The notes: a model not told the origin generated them from the letters alone. DNA of 64,000 bases from Paenibacillus puerhi (GCF_009846885.1 NZ_WUWM01000003.1:62001-126000), one strand, 5' to 3'; counted from the stretch's first letter, positions 45,774 to 55,475 are shown. Translations and numbers: made by a program.

Positions 45774-47033
45774 TTATTTTCTGCTTTGCGCCTTATCCCA
45801 ATCATTATCCATACTCTTCAGTACGGATGGAATGTCCTTCTTGGCCACCAGTTCCTGTAACAGCTGATCCAGCTTCAGGTTGCTTGGAATATAGTGATCG
45901 ATGAAGTCGGCTACTTGCCCTTTTTCAAAGTATGGCGCTAAATCTGCAACCGACGGATCGTCTTGCGTCACTCCTTTAATGGCTGAGAACGTGTTGACAC
46001 CCTTCGCATATTCCTTTGCTTGTTCAGGCTCCAGCAGGAAATCAATGAATTTCTTCGCTTCTTCCGGATATTTGGTCTTCGCAGAAATCGAGAGCAACTG
46101 GTCTACGCCGGAGACGAGCATATTTTTGCCGGGGTCGTTAGTCGCAGGGTAAGGGAAAACGCCCAGCTCTATGTTCGGGTTTGCCTTTTTGATTTCGGCA
46201 ATTGCCCAAACGCCTTGGGCATACATGACCGATTCACCCTTCGCGAATGCCACATTGCCGTCATTATAGCCCTTCTCGAACAGATCCTTCTGGCCGAAGG
46301 ATATTAGCTGGAGCAGCTTCTCGGATGCTTCCTTATAGTTGCTGCTGTAGGTGACCTGGCCGTCTCTATGCTTCTTATAAAAATCATCGCCCTGGGTGCT
46401 CGCAGCCAACGCGTTATACGCAGGCAGCGTAGTCCATGCATCTTTAAACGTAAAATAAAATGGCAGCTTACCCGCATCTTGAATTTTCTTGTTAAGCGCT
46501 ATGAATTCGTCCCAGGTCGCCGGAACCGTCAGGTTTAGCTCCTTAAACAGCGTTTTGTTATAGATCACGCCGTTCGCGTTAACACCGTAAGGAATCGCAT
46601 ACGTCTTGTCCGTCTCCGCAATATCCTGAAGCGTCTTTATATACGCTGGCGGTATGTTAGCAAGCTGAGGCGCGTTCGTCAGATCCATCAGGACGCCGGA
46701 CTGAACCAGGACGGCATAGACGTTGTCGCCGCCGTTGGCGATAATATCCGGCACCTCGCCTGCCGCAACCTTCGTTTTCAGAGCAGTGGAAGCATCCGGC
46801 GGGTTGTCTTGAATAATCTTTATATTCGGATTTTTCTGCTCGAACTTGGCGATCAGCTGATCGAACGTGTTTCGAGCTTCCGGCTTGTACTGAAGAAACT
46901 GCAGCTCTACGTTTCCTTTTGCCGCTGCCCCCGCCTTGTCCGTCACTTGCTTATCATTGCCGTTTGTGCTGCAACCGCTCAGCATGGAGATCGCTAACAA
47001 CGATGCCGCCGTAAATTGATAGACATTTTTCAA
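45774..47033 (-). CDS. Extracellular sugar-binding lipoprotein (alpha-galactoside importer)
   Basis: A 419-residue family 1 binding protein. The signal peptide ends at the lipobox LSGC (Cys21, in AISMLSGCSTNGND). Conserved CUT1 features: FEQKNPNIKIIQDNPPDA (~48-65), YAIPYGVNANGVIYNKTLF (~138) and KYPEEAKKFIDFLLEPEQA (~320). It heads the permease-permease-GH36 operon, and a LacI-type regulator gene lies upstream. The promoter region (47034-47100) shows no clear cre or LacI dyad. Confidence 0.92.
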   Translation of the reverse strand: MKNVYQFTAASLLAISMLSGCSTNGNDKQVTDKAGAAAKGNVELQFLQYKPEARNTFDQLIAKFEQKNPNIKIIQDNPPDASTALKTKVAAGEVPDIIANGGDNVYAVLVQSGVLMDLTNAPQLANIPPAYIKTLQDIAETDKTYAIPYGVNANGVIYNKTLFKELNLTVPATWDEFIALNKKIQDAGKLPFYFTFKDAWTTLPAYNALAASTQGDDFYKKHRDGQVTYSSNYKEASEKLLQLISFGQKDLFEKGYNDGNVAFAKGESVMYAQGVWAIAEIKKANPNIELGVFPYPATNDPGKNMLVSGVDQLLSISAKTKYPEEAKKFIDFLLEPEQAKEYAKGVNTFSAIKGVTQDDPSVADLAPYFEKGQVADFIDHYIPSNLKLDQLLQELVAKKDIPSVLKSMDNDWDKAQSRK

Positions 47034-47113
47034 GATACCTATCCCCTTTAAGGTTTTTAATTGAAACTCATCTTGGTTTGTCTTACAATAAGAAGTGAAT
47101 TGTTTTTTCTTGT

Positions 47114-47148
47114 GCCCCTCTGGCCTATTGGCCGGGGGCTTTTTTTTC
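47114..47148 (+). other. Hairpin with T-run, plus orientation
   Basis: Stem GCCCCTCTGGCC-tatt-GGCCGGGGGC is followed by eight Ts on the plus strand, although both flanking genes run on the minus strand. It may insulate against antisense transcription. The stem could still pause RNA in the other direction, between the regulator and the binding-protein gene. Confidence 0.5.
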
Positions 47149-47261
47149 TCTCTTGTCCGCTGCCGGCAAAGCTTTGCCTTCCCTAACGCCTTTTCCTACC
47201 GTGTTACTATCTCTGATCATGTCTCACCCCCTTTACAGAGTTTCTTGGGCAAACAAATCTC

Positions 47262-48320
<1,059 letters not shown>

Positions 48321-48465
48321 TTAGATTATAACAAGGTCATTTTATAGATGCAAGCCCTTTCATCTTATTTTTTGGATGAATACACATAATCGCTTGTACG
48401 ACATAGACATTTTCAAAGGAAACCTATGCATTCAGATACCTGTAAAAGAATGAATGTCTGATTTC

Positions 48466-48486
48466 TTTAGTAAATATTTTACTAAA
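48466..48486. promoter_or_regulatory. Likely LacI-family operator 2 (distal)
   Basis: A perfect 9-base palindrome, TTTAGTAAA-tat-TTTACTAAA. Centre-to-centre it lies 172 bases from operator 1, a spacing that would allow DNA looping. The rest of 48315-48526 is AT-rich, with no gene. Confidence 0.55.
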
Positions 48487-48526
48487 ACTGCACAAGCTCG
48501 TATCGCGAATAACGTGTGAAATCAAC

Positions 48527-48605
48527 AAAAAAATGGCTTTGATGTGACTGGTTCACCTCCTTCTGACCATAGAGAAAGGTGATAGCCCAGAACATCAAGC
48601 CATTT
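48527..48605 (-). terminator. Long-stem terminator of the YpsA-like gene
   Basis: Outer arms AAATGGCTT(G)ATGT and ACATCAAAGCCATTT enclose an inner TCACCT/AGGTGA hairpin. On the minus strand the stem ends in seven Ts. Confidence 0.75.
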
Positions 48606-48617
48606 TATGTGACGAAC

Positions 48618-49202
48618 TCAGGATTCCGGCTCCTGCTCATAGCTGTGCTCCTGATCCATAGCTGCTTCTTCCACGACCATCTGAAGGTCATACATATTCA
48701 TACAATGTAAATAGTAATCGCTTTGGATCGCCTTTGCTTGCGCTAATTGCTTCATATACCTTGGGGAGCTGTCTGGATGCGCCTCTTCGTCAAAGAGCAG
48801 CAACATCCCGTCCGAATTGCGGATCAGAAATGTATTTAACTGGGTAAACTGCCATGGCCCCCTGTATACTTCTTTAGATGCCGAATCTACAAAGTCGGCT
48901 TGTTTAATAATTCGATTGAAGTATTCCTGCTTCTCTTCGTTCCATTTTTCTTGTATCGATAGAAAGGGAGTAATGACAGCCAGCTTAACGTCCGGATAAT
49001 CACTCTTAAGCTTTAAAACCACTTCCCCGGCCCATAATTCTACTCCCCATTGTCCCGTGATAATAACCCACTCCAGCCCTTCCTCTATCAAAGGGATTAG
49101 CTTCTTCTCAATTGCCTTTTGGATATAGGTTACGGCTATGTTCTTATTAGAAAAAATACCAATTTCACTTGCCTTATATCCCGAAATGATAAGTCTTTTC
49201 AT
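48618..49202 (-). CDS. ypsA: YpsA-like SLOG-family protein (DUF1273)
   Basis: A 194-residue protein of the DUF1273/YpsA family, a Rossmann-like SLOG fold. It opens with MKRLIISGYKASEIGIFSN and has VIITGQWGVELWAGEVVLKL (~46-65), then LAVITPFLSIQEKWNEEKQ, all diagnostic of YpsA. In Bacillus and Staphylococcus YpsA influences cell division; the ligand is probably a nucleotide-like molecule. The C-terminus is acidic and glutamine-rich. It is monocistronic with its own terminator. Confidence 0.88.
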   Translation of the reverse strand: MKRLIISGYKASEIGIFSNKNIAVTYIQKAIEKKLIPLIEEGLEWVIITGQWGVELWAGEVVLKLKSDYPDVKLAVITPFLSIQEKWNEEKQEYFNRIIKQADFVDSASKEVYRGPWQFTQLNTFLIRNSDGMLLLFDEEAHPDSSPRYMKQLAQAKAIQSDYYLHCMNMYDLQMVVEEAAMDQEHSYEQEPES

Positions 49203-49339
49203 AGCCCACTTACCTGCCTTACTATCTTTTTACACCATACTTAATTAATATACCTTATCCGAACAACAAAAACCACGAACTTAGGCCCTCCTGATTCCAC
49301 TGGAAACCAGAAGGGCCCGCCGAAGAAATGCCTTCGTCC

Positions 49340-49843
49340 TTACATCGACTTCTTACGCCCGATCATCAGAAATGCTCCGGCCGCGATCAGCACGATCGCT
49401 ACGATCGGACCGCCGGACGAAAGCCGGCTCAGGATCGACCCGAGCGTGAAGACGGCGAAGAAGATGATCGACAGCGCGCCCAGGATGTTGATCGGAATCA
49501 ATAATCCTCTTTGGCGCCCGCCGAACCAGTACAGCTCGAAAAGCCCTATCGCTACCGCCAGTATGAATCCCGGCCACATGAACGCCCAAGCGTCAAACAA
49601 GGTCGCGATCTGACACACGACACCCGCTGTGAAAAGGATCCCTCCCGGAACCAGCAGCCCGACTCCTCTTCTTCTTGTCACCGAGAAATACATCCAGTGA
49701 AAGAATAGCCCGAGCGGTATGAGGAACATGCTGGGCCAATAGTACTCGAACAGCGTACCGACTCCGAACGTCTCCCCTCGGGTCAAGAACATGCTCGCTC
49801 CCAGTAAAACCAATGCGGCTCCCGCCAATACCTGTTTATTCAT
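49340..49843 (-). CDS. Small integral membrane protein (LiaI/DUF5668-like)
   Basis: A 167-residue protein with four to five membrane helices. GAALVLLGASMFL, YYWPSMFLIPLGLFFH and FMWPGFILAVAIGLFELYW show the repeated W-P-x-x-L/I pattern of LiaI/LiaF-type transmembrane domains. The last helix ends IGRKKSM. These proteins often belong to envelope-stress responses. The ribosome site is AGGAGAG. A GC-rich hairpin at 49284-49317 lies downstream. No partner kinase is adjacent. Confidence 0.75.
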   Translation of the reverse strand: MNKQVLAGAALVLLGASMFLTRGETFGVGTLFEYYWPSMFLIPLGLFFHWMYFSVTRRRGVGLLVPGGILFTAGVVCQIATLFDAWAFMWPGFILAVAIGLFELYWFGGRQRGLLIPINILGALSIIFFAVFTLGSILSRLSSGGPIVAIVLIAAGAFLMIGRKKSM

Positions 49844-50079
49844 CCATAATCTCTCCTATGTAAGGTTACTCACTGGCTTCACTTTACCACAGGGTCCGAG
49901 CCACTGTCCCCCTTCTCCGGTAAAGATTCGATGCTGGACTTTGGTCCAGTTCCCCGCAGCCCCCATTTTCCCCTTGATTTCGACAAATTCTGTCAATTTT
50001 CACCCGTTTACAAGACCAGTCGCCAGCGGGGATAATGAAGACAAGCCCTTTACACTTAAAGCGAGGAGCGTGAGTATCG

Positions 50080-50637
50080 ATGTCCAAGAAAGTTTTGCTG
50101 CTTACTGGCGACGCCGCAGAGGTACTTGAGGTGTATTATCCTTATTATCGGCTGCTGGAGGAAGGCTATGAAGCCGTCATTGCCGCCCCCGCCAAAAAAG
50201 TGCTGCATACCGTCGTACACGACTTCATCGATGGCTGGGAGACCTACACCGAGAAGCCGGCCCATCTCCTGCAGGCCCATGTGGCTTTTGCCGACGTCGA
50301 TCCATCCGAGTATGACGGCCTGATTATTCCGGGCGGAAGAGCGCCCGAGTATATCCGCTCGGATGCGAATGTGCCGCGTATTCTCCGTCATTTCCTGGAG
50401 GCGGACAAGCCGGTGGGCGCCATCTGCCACGCCGCTCAGGTATTCGCTTCGCTGAAGGATACCAGCTTCTTTGAAGGCCGCACGCTGACTGCCTACACCG
50501 CTTGTCGTCTAGACGTGGAGCAGCTTGGCGCCACCTACGCAACAAATCCTCTGCATGTCGACGGCAAGCTGGTTTCGGGCCACGCCTGGCCGGACCTTCC
50601 GGGTTTCATGCGTGAGTTTCTGAAGCTGCTGCGCTGA
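50080..50637 (+). CDS. DJ-1/PfpI family protein (PfpI-like)
   Basis: A 185-residue class I amidotransferase-like protein. The nucleophile elbow is PVGAICHAAQVFASL (Cys near residue 117), preceded by GLIIPGGRAPEYIRSD (~78-93), and the tail has KLVSGHAWPDLPGFMREFL. AICHA is the PfpI/YhbO-type signature, so a deglycase or stress-protease-like role is more likely here than for the riboswitch-linked relative at 20025. The start follows GAGGAGCG. It has a clean terminator. Confidence 0.88.
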   Translation: MSKKVLLLTGDAAEVLEVYYPYYRLLEEGYEAVIAAPAKKVLHTVVHDFIDGWETYTEKPAHLLQAHVAFADVDPSEYDGLIIPGGRAPEYIRSDANVPRILRHFLEADKPVGAICHAAQVFASLKDTSFFEGRTLTAYTACRLDVEQLGATYATNPLHVDGKLVSGHAWPDLPGFMREFLKLLR

Positions 50638-50670
50638 GCAACATCCGGCAGCCATTCTTCTAGCAAATCA

Positions 50671-50720
50671 AAAGCTCGCTCCCCGATCCGCCTGCAAGCG
50701 GACAGAGGAGCGAGCTTTCT
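50671..50720 (+). terminator. Terminator between convergent genes
   Basis: A 12-base perfect stem, AAAGCTCGCTCC with GGAGCGAGCTTT, with a T-rich tail, just after the PfpI gene and before the end of the minus-strand operon. Confidence 0.85.
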
Positions 50721-50759
50721 TGTTAGCAGCCTCCACACGGAAGGGAGTCTCTCCTGTCC

Positions 50760-51155
50760 CTACCAGCCGGTCAGGCTAAGCCCGTATCCAAGCAAGCCTC
50801 CTAGCGCAAGTCCCCCGATGACTTCAAGCGCCGAGTGGCCCATGCTCACGCGCAGCTTTCGACCCTCGGGCCTCAAGCCATTCAGCGCTTCCGCATGGCG
50901 GCCGACATGCCGCCTTAGACCGGTCGCATCGATGATGACGATGAAGACCACGGCCACGCCGAGTCCGAACGCGGCGCTATCGAACCCTTCGCCAAACCCG
51001 ATCAGCGCGGCTGTCGTCGCTACGATCGTTGTATGCGTGCTTGGGAAGCCCCCGTTGCCGATGCGCTCCCTAGCGTTGCCATACCGCAGATGATTGATCG
51101 CGAATTTGAGCGATCCGGCTACCAGCCAGCCGATGAGCGGCGCTAAAGCATACAC
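50760..51155 (-). CDS. Divergent PAP2 family protein (YuiD-like)
   Basis: A 131-residue membrane protein of the divergent PAP2 (DUF212) family. GGFPSTHTTIVATTAALIG carries the S-x-H motif of PAP2 enzymes, and DATGLRRHVGRHAEALN the D-A-x-G-x-R-R-H signature. A C-terminal block, MGHSALEVIGGLALG, completes it. The start is GTG51155, with AAGGAGG 8 bases upstream. Upstream in-frame codons overlap the preceding gene and lack a site. As the last gene of the UbiA operon it is a candidate phosphatase for a polyprenyl-phospho-sugar; this role is inference. Confidence 0.8.
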   Translation of the reverse strand: MYALAPLIGWLVAGSLKFAINHLRYGNARERIGNGGFPSTHTTIVATTAALIGFGEGFDSAAFGLGVAVVFIVIIDATGLRRHVGRHAEALNGLRPEGRKLRVSMGHSALEVIGGLALGGLLGYGLSLTGW

Positions 51156-51169
51156 AAGCCATCCTCCTT

Positions 51170-52936
51170 CTATTCCATACTCTCCGTGCAGTACGATCCT
51201 ATCGTATAATAAAAGCGCTGCGGCTGTCCGCACAGCTCCTCCCGCGACACCAGTTCGTAAGGAATGCCATACGTTTGGAGCCTGTACTCAATGGAGGAAA
51301 TCCCCTCGGTGAGCACCCGCAGCGGAGCTTCCTCCGCGGCCTGAAGGCTCTCATATTGCTCGTGAATCATGAGGCTCTTGAACATTTGACGGGCTGCGCT
51401 GATGCCTCCTGCGCCCGTCGCATTGACCAGGGCTACCAGCAGAAGGGCCCAAGCCCCTATCCGAAGCAAGCGACGCATTGACAAGGCTGCCGTCACGACG
51501 AGTACAAGCGGCAGCAGCCAGAGCTGGGGCACATATCGGGCCCACCAGCACTCGGGATTGATGAATACGGTCGCCAGCAGCGCGGCCGCTATCCATGCGC
51601 CGGCTGCCGTCCGGCGCGGGTCCAGCGCCAGCATAAGCGCGCCAAGCCCCATCGAGCCAATAAACAACCATAGCGTCAACGGCCCGAAGCCCCCTGTGCG
51701 GGTGTCCACCTCCATCTTCAGGAACGCCCCAAGTCCCGGCTTCCATATCGAAGCCCGCCTCGACTCCCAGGGGGTAATCGGGTCTTCCGTCTTGGCCGTA
51801 TAAGACAGAATGAATTTCTCTAAACGGTTCTTCCCGATGAAGTCGGCGGGGGAATTAAGGGTCATAATATCGAGCTTTCCCGGCCCTGCGAGGGGATAAA
51901 GCGGATGCCCATGACTGATCCAATTCGTTAGGTAAGGATTGTACCCGAACACAGCAACTGCCGCGATACCCACAGCTCCAAGGAAAAGGAGCGGCGCCTT
52001 AAGACGGCTGTCCGGACTCCAAAGCTGCTTCCACCGCTTCTGCCCGCCGGATGACCTTTCTGGGCGTTTCAGCTCGAGCAATGCCAGGTACCCGAGGAAA
52101 AACAGACAGATAAGTCCGGCATAAGCAATAACCGTAAACTTGATATTGATCAGCAACACGATGCATACTGACGAGCTCGCCAGCGCCCTGCGATCAGCCT
52201 GCAGGGCGTAATAGCCAAGCGAGGCCAGGAGCGTCAGCAGCAAGCTGCCGATCAATCCGTCATTGTAGTGAGTGAACAATTGGATCAGGGTCACCGGATT
52301 GCAGGCAGCCGCGGCTGCCACCAGCCAAGCAATCGCCGGAAGTCCTCTCAGCGAGAGGGCTGCTCCGTCTGTCGCTTGATTCCTCCGCCCTTCCATCCGC
52401 TCGAGCAGGCGGCATAGAAAAGCAAACGCAGACAGAAAGGATGCGCAGATGGCGATCAGATTGAGCGACTTCCCCGTATCCGTCATCCCCGATAATAGCC
52501 CGGCGGACGCCCCTGTCAGCCAAGCGGCCTTCGGATAATGCATGACCCAGAGCGAATCGTCAAATCGAGGCTCGTACAACGGGTTCCAGCCGTGCTGCAG
52601 ACTCCAGATCGCCAGTTGATGGTAACCCTGGCCATCGAAGGAGGAATCATATACCCAGCCATTCAGAAGGACGGACGCCACTGTAAGACAAAGGGCCAAC
52701 AGGGCCGGGAGCAACGGACGCCATCCGGCTCTATGCGTCATCCACGCAACAACAGCCCCGAAGATAAGAAGGATGAGCAAGGCCAGAGGCCAGGGGCCTA
52801 TAGGCAGCCGCAGAGCCAGCAGAAGCAGCATGGAGGAATAAGCGGCGCCCTGCAGGCCCAGCAGAAAAAACGACGTGTTCAGCGCAAAGGCCGCTCGCCG
52901 GGAAAGCCCCGAGTGCAGACTATTTGGCAAGGACAA
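51170..52936 (-). CDS. GT-C-like polytopic membrane glycosyltransferase
   Basis: A 588-residue protein with about a dozen membrane helices. After the first helices an extracytoplasmic loop carries DGQGYHQLAIWSLQHGWNPL (~99-118), with the acidic pair and aromatic residues typical of GT-C enzymes that use polyprenyl-phosphate sugars. A C-terminal soluble stretch (~505-588) follows. TTG start codons at 52936 or 52930 overlap the end of the transporter gene, indicating coupling. The donor may be made by the UbiA-type protein upstream. The acceptor is unknown. Confidence 0.7.
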   Translation of the reverse strand: MSLPNSLHSGLSRRAAFALNTSFFLLGLQGAAYSSMLLLLALRLPIGPWPLALLILLIFGAVVAWMTHRAGWRPLLPALLALCLTVASVLLNGWVYDSSFDGQGYHQLAIWSLQHGWNPLYEPRFDDSLWVMHYPKAAWLTGASAGLLSGMTDTGKSLNLIAICASFLSAFAFLCRLLERMEGRRNQATDGAALSLRGLPAIAWLVAAAAACNPVTLIQLFTHYNDGLIGSLLLTLLASLGYYALQADRRALASSSVCIVLLINIKFTVIAYAGLICLFFLGYLALLELKRPERSSGGQKRWKQLWSPDSRLKAPLLFLGAVGIAAVAVFGYNPYLTNWISHGHPLYPLAGPGKLDIMTLNSPADFIGKNRLEKFILSYTAKTEDPITPWESRRASIWKPGLGAFLKMEVDTRTGGFGPLTLWLFIGSMGLGALMLALDPRRTAAGAWIAAALLATVFINPECWWARYVPQLWLLPLVLVVTAALSMRRLLRIGAWALLLVALVNATGAGGISAARQMFKSLMIHEQYESLQAAEEAPLRVLTEGISSIEYRLQTYGIPYELVSREELCGQPQRFYYTIGSYCTESME

Positions 52937-53276
52937 TCACCCCCGCCACGATAAGCATCATACCGCCTACCTTGGGGAGGGTGACGGCTTCCTTGAATAA
53001 CAGCACGGAGACGACAAACACGAGGACATAGCCTGCAGCCACCATGGGGTAAGCCTGGGACAGCGGCAGACGGGACAATGCGAATATCCATGCTACAGCC
53101 GATAAGCCGTAACAGGCCAAGCCCCCGAGTATGTAGGGCTGTGTAAACATCATGATGAGCTTGCCCAGCAAGCCTTCGGCGTCGGCGACGGAGATTTTTG
53201 TCGTCCCCAGCTTCATCAGCACCTGCCCGGCCGCGCCAAGGACGACAGACATGACCACGTACAAATAAGCATGCAT
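52920..53276 (-). CDS. Small EamA/SMR-like membrane transporter
   Basis: A 118-residue protein with four membrane helices, of the small multidrug resistance / EamA half-size type. Signatures are GAAGQVLMKLGTTKIS (conserved K after helix 1) and LSRLPLSQAYPMVAAGYVLV (~65-84) with the P-Y/A-YP turn. Half-size relatives such as ArnE/ArnF flip polyprenyl-phosphate sugars across the membrane. Its place between a prenyl-sugar synthase and a GT-C-like enzyme fits that role. It overlaps the following gene by 17 bases. Confidence 0.8.
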   Translation of the reverse strand: MHAYLYVVMSVVLGAAGQVLMKLGTTKISVADAEGLLGKLIMMFTQPYILGGLACYGLSAVAWIFALSRLPLSQAYPMVAAGYVLVFVVSVLLFKEAVTLPKVGGMMLIVAGVIVLAK

Positions 53277-53302
53277 TCTGTATTCAACCCCGCTCTCTCT
53301 TG

Positions 53303-54229
53303 TCAGTTCCACACGCCAAGTATAATAATGACAGCTGCCCCGAACAGCACGACGGTCGTCAATATTCCTTTATCCTCAAACAGCAGCGCATCCGGCTTCC
53401 CCCCCTTGCCCAGAACATGAATCAGATATAAATATCTGAAAATGCCATAGAGCACGAATGGAATCGTCCACATCAAATAAACCGTCCGTCCGGACATAAA
53501 GGTAAAAAGCGAATAGCACATGATGCAAAGCGTCGTCACGATGCCTGACATCTGATTCAATAACGGCTCCGAATAATGCTCGAGCACTTGACGATGCGAA
53601 GCCTTGCTGCTCTCCAGCAGAAGCAGCTCATGCCTGCGTTTGCCGATTGCAAGGAACAGGGACAACAGGAACACGCACAGGAGAAACCACGGGGTAAAGC
53701 TTACCCCGATCACCAGACCGCCGCCAATCGCCCGGATAACAAAGCCGGAAGCGATAATCATCAGATCAAGAATGACGACATGCTTAAGCTTGAGCGAATA
53801 CGCGATATTCAGGACGCCGTACAGCGAGAGTACAAGCCCGAATAGCACTTGCTGGATAAAAGCCGCACTGAGCGACAGGATCAGCAGGAAAACTCCGAAC
53901 GCGAGCGCCGTCTGCGGATTCAATCTTCCGGAGGCCATCGGCCTCTTGCGCTTCTCCGGATGATGCCGGTCAGCCTCCCGGTCCATATAATCGTTAAAAA
54001 TATATACGCAGCCGGATACAAGGCAAAATAAAATAAAAGCTTGCACATTGGCCTGCAGACTCCATAGCTGGACGCGGTCAACGGAAAATATGAGTGCGCT
54101 GAAAACCAGCAAATTTTTACTCCACTGCTTCGGTCTTAGCTGAAGAAAAAGCAGCTTCATCGTTTCCATAGTCGAAGGGACTGCAGACTCTCTCTGTTTG
54201 GCCTGCACAGAAGATGGACGGGAGGACAT
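53303..54229 (-). CDS. UbiA-type polyprenyl-phosphate phosphoribosyltransferase
   Basis: A 308-residue UbiA-superfamily membrane enzyme with about nine helices. The first Asp-rich motif is NDYMDREADRHHPEKRKRP (~77-95) and the second is the YSLKLKHVVILDLMIIASGF region (~143-162). LRPKQWSKNLLVFSALIFS at the N-terminus is characteristic of decaprenyl-phosphate phosphoribosyltransferase (Rv3806c-like), which joins PRPP to a polyprenyl phosphate. The start is ATG54229 or GTG54241. It is the first gene of a four-gene operon whose other products fit flipping, dephosphorylation and transfer. Confidence 0.85.
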   Translation of the reverse strand: MSSRPSSVQAKQRESAVPSTMETMKLLFLQLRPKQWSKNLLVFSALIFSVDRVQLWSLQANVQAFILFCLVSGCVYIFNDYMDREADRHHPEKRKRPMASGRLNPQTALAFGVFLLILSLSAAFIQQVLFGLVLSLYGVLNIAYSLKLKHVVILDLMIIASGFVIRAIGGGLVIGVSFTPWFLLCVFLLSLFLAIGKRRHELLLLESSKASHRQVLEHYSEPLLNQMSGIVTTLCIMCYSLFTFMSGRTVYLMWTIPFVLYGIFRYLYLIHVLGKGGKPDALLFEDKGILTTVVLFGAAVIIILGVWN

Positions 54230-54241
54230 AAGCTCGGGCAC

Positions 54242-54506
54242 GCTCCTTTAAGCAAGCCGGCTTCCTATTCCGGCCGGGTAAGGCACAGAAAAAAAGCCAA
54301 GCCGTAATCGTAATGCGTTGGATGTTACTCATGGCCATGATTCTTAATAACGGGAAATACTGGAAAAAGGTTGCGGATTTCTTACAAGTTACTGTTTAAA
54401 CTGGTTGTTTTAGTAAAACATTTCGGTATAACTATACCATTAGCTGTAAAAAGCTGACCATGTTCTGCATGTTATGTTTTTGTAAACGACGTTTTGATTT
54501 TGCTTA
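54242..54506. other. Divergent intergenic region, no gene seen
   Basis: AT-rich spacer between the minus-strand UbiA operon and the plus-strand methionine operon. Short runs such as TTTAGTAAAACA and TATAACTATACC occur, but no coding frame or known RNA was recognised. Confidence 0.5.
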
Positions 54507-54536
54507 TTGACAGAGTGCCTAGCTTCAACTTAAAAT
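54507..54536 (+). promoter_or_regulatory. Promoter of the metNIQ operon
   Basis: A consensus TTGACA at 54507-54512, an 18-base spacer, and TAAAAT at 54531-54536. Transcription would start near 54543, leaving a leader of about 147 bases before metN. Confidence 0.65.
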
Positions 54537-54585
54537 ATATTAAACACATGGGAAATATCGGATTAAATTCCAAGCTTCCTATCGG

Positions 54586-54655
54586 TTGACCAGTTCTCTG
54601 GAAACCAAGCTGTGCGTGTTCCTGTCCGGGACATCTGCGGCTTGGTTCTTTTTTT
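54586..54655 (+). promoter_or_regulatory. Leader attenuator: competing hairpins before metN
   Basis: A terminator-like structure pairs AACCAAGC (54603-54610) with GCTTGGTT (54640-54647), contains the inner palindrome TGTCCGGGACA, and ends in a CTTTTTTT tract. Just upstream, GGTTGACCAG and CTGGAAACC form an alternative hairpin that captures the AACC of the terminator stem. The two cannot form together. No S-box or T-box consensus was found, so the signal is unknown. Confidence 0.5.
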
Positions 54656-54689
54656 CTCCGTACCCTACTTCAGTAAAGCGGGTGAAGGC

Positions 54690-55475
54690 ATGATCGCGGT
54701 CTCTAATCTTACGAAAACTTTCCGAACGGGCCATCAAACGACGACCGTACTGGATCGCATCCATCTCCAGGTGAACCAAGGAGACATCTTCGGCATCATC
54801 GGCTTCAGCGGGGCCGGCAAATCCACCCTCATCCGCTGCCTCAACCGGCTGGAGGAGCCGGACTCCGGGCGCATCGAGATCGGCGGCAGCGTTATAACGG
54901 ATCTGAACGAACGGGAGCTTCGCCTCGCCCGGCGGAAGATCGGCATGATTTTTCAGCAGTTCAACCTGCTGGATGCCAAGACTGTTTTCCAGAATATCGC
55001 GTTTCCTCTGGAGGTCGCGGGTCATTCCAAGGCCTTCGTCCGGGAGCGCGTCCGGGACATTCTCGATCTCGTGAAGCTGAGCGACAAGGAAGACAGCTAT
55101 CCTTCGCAGCTGAGCGGGGGACAAAAGCAGCGGGTAGGGATTGCCCGGGCGCTTGCCAATGAGCCGGATGTGCTGCTCAGCGACGAAGCGACGTCCGCTC
55201 TCGATCCGCAAACCACGTATGCCATTCTTGAGCTCCTGAAGGACATCAACCGGCAGCTGAATCTGACCATTGTGCTGATCACCCATGAGCTTGATGTCCT
55301 GCAGCACATATGCCGCCATATGGCGGTATTGGAGAATGGACGGATCGTCGAGACCGGTACGGTCGACAAATTCTTCCTGCAGCCTGAGAGCGATACCGCC
55401 CGGCGATTCGTCAGCATCGTCGACCGTTACCGGCAAAAGCGTCAGGTGCTGGAGGGAGCGGGGGCCGGCATATGA
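54690..55475 (+). CDS. metN: Methionine ABC importer ATP-binding protein MetN
   Basis: A 261-residue ABC ATPase: Walker A GFSGAGKSTLIRC (~37-49), Q-loop FQQFNLL, signature LSGGQKQRVGIARAL (~137-151), and Walker B VLLSDEATSALDPQT. It lacks the C-terminal ACT-like NIL domain of E. coli MetN, so the length (261 versus ~340) is short and regulation by methionine may be absent. Ribosome site GGGTGAAGG. Its stop overlaps metI (ATGA). It follows a leader with a possible attenuator. Confidence 0.88.
   Translation: MIAVSNLTKTFRTGHQTTTVLDRIHLQVNQGDIFGIIGFSGAGKSTLIRCLNRLEEPDSGRIEIGGSVITDLNERELRLARRKIGMIFQQFNLLDAKTVFQNIAFPLEVAGHSKAFVRERVRDILDLVKLSDKEDSYPSQLSGGQKQRVGIARALANEPDVLLSDEATSALDPQTTYAILELLKDINRQLNLTIVLITHELDVLQHICRHMAVLENGRIVETGTVDKFFLQPESDTARRFVSIVDRYRQKRQVLEGAGAGI

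Noticed and set aside
50005-50040. A sigma-B-like promoter (GTTTAC ... GGGGAT) upstream of the second PfpI gene
   Set aside because: The spacer of 16 bases is longer than usual for sigma-B and the -10 is a poor match; not strong enough to list.
54537-54690. S-box (SAM-I) or T-box leader before metN
   Set aside because: Neither the S-box core (AGAGNGGAGGGA, GAAACC) nor the T-box AGGGUGGNACCGCG was found.
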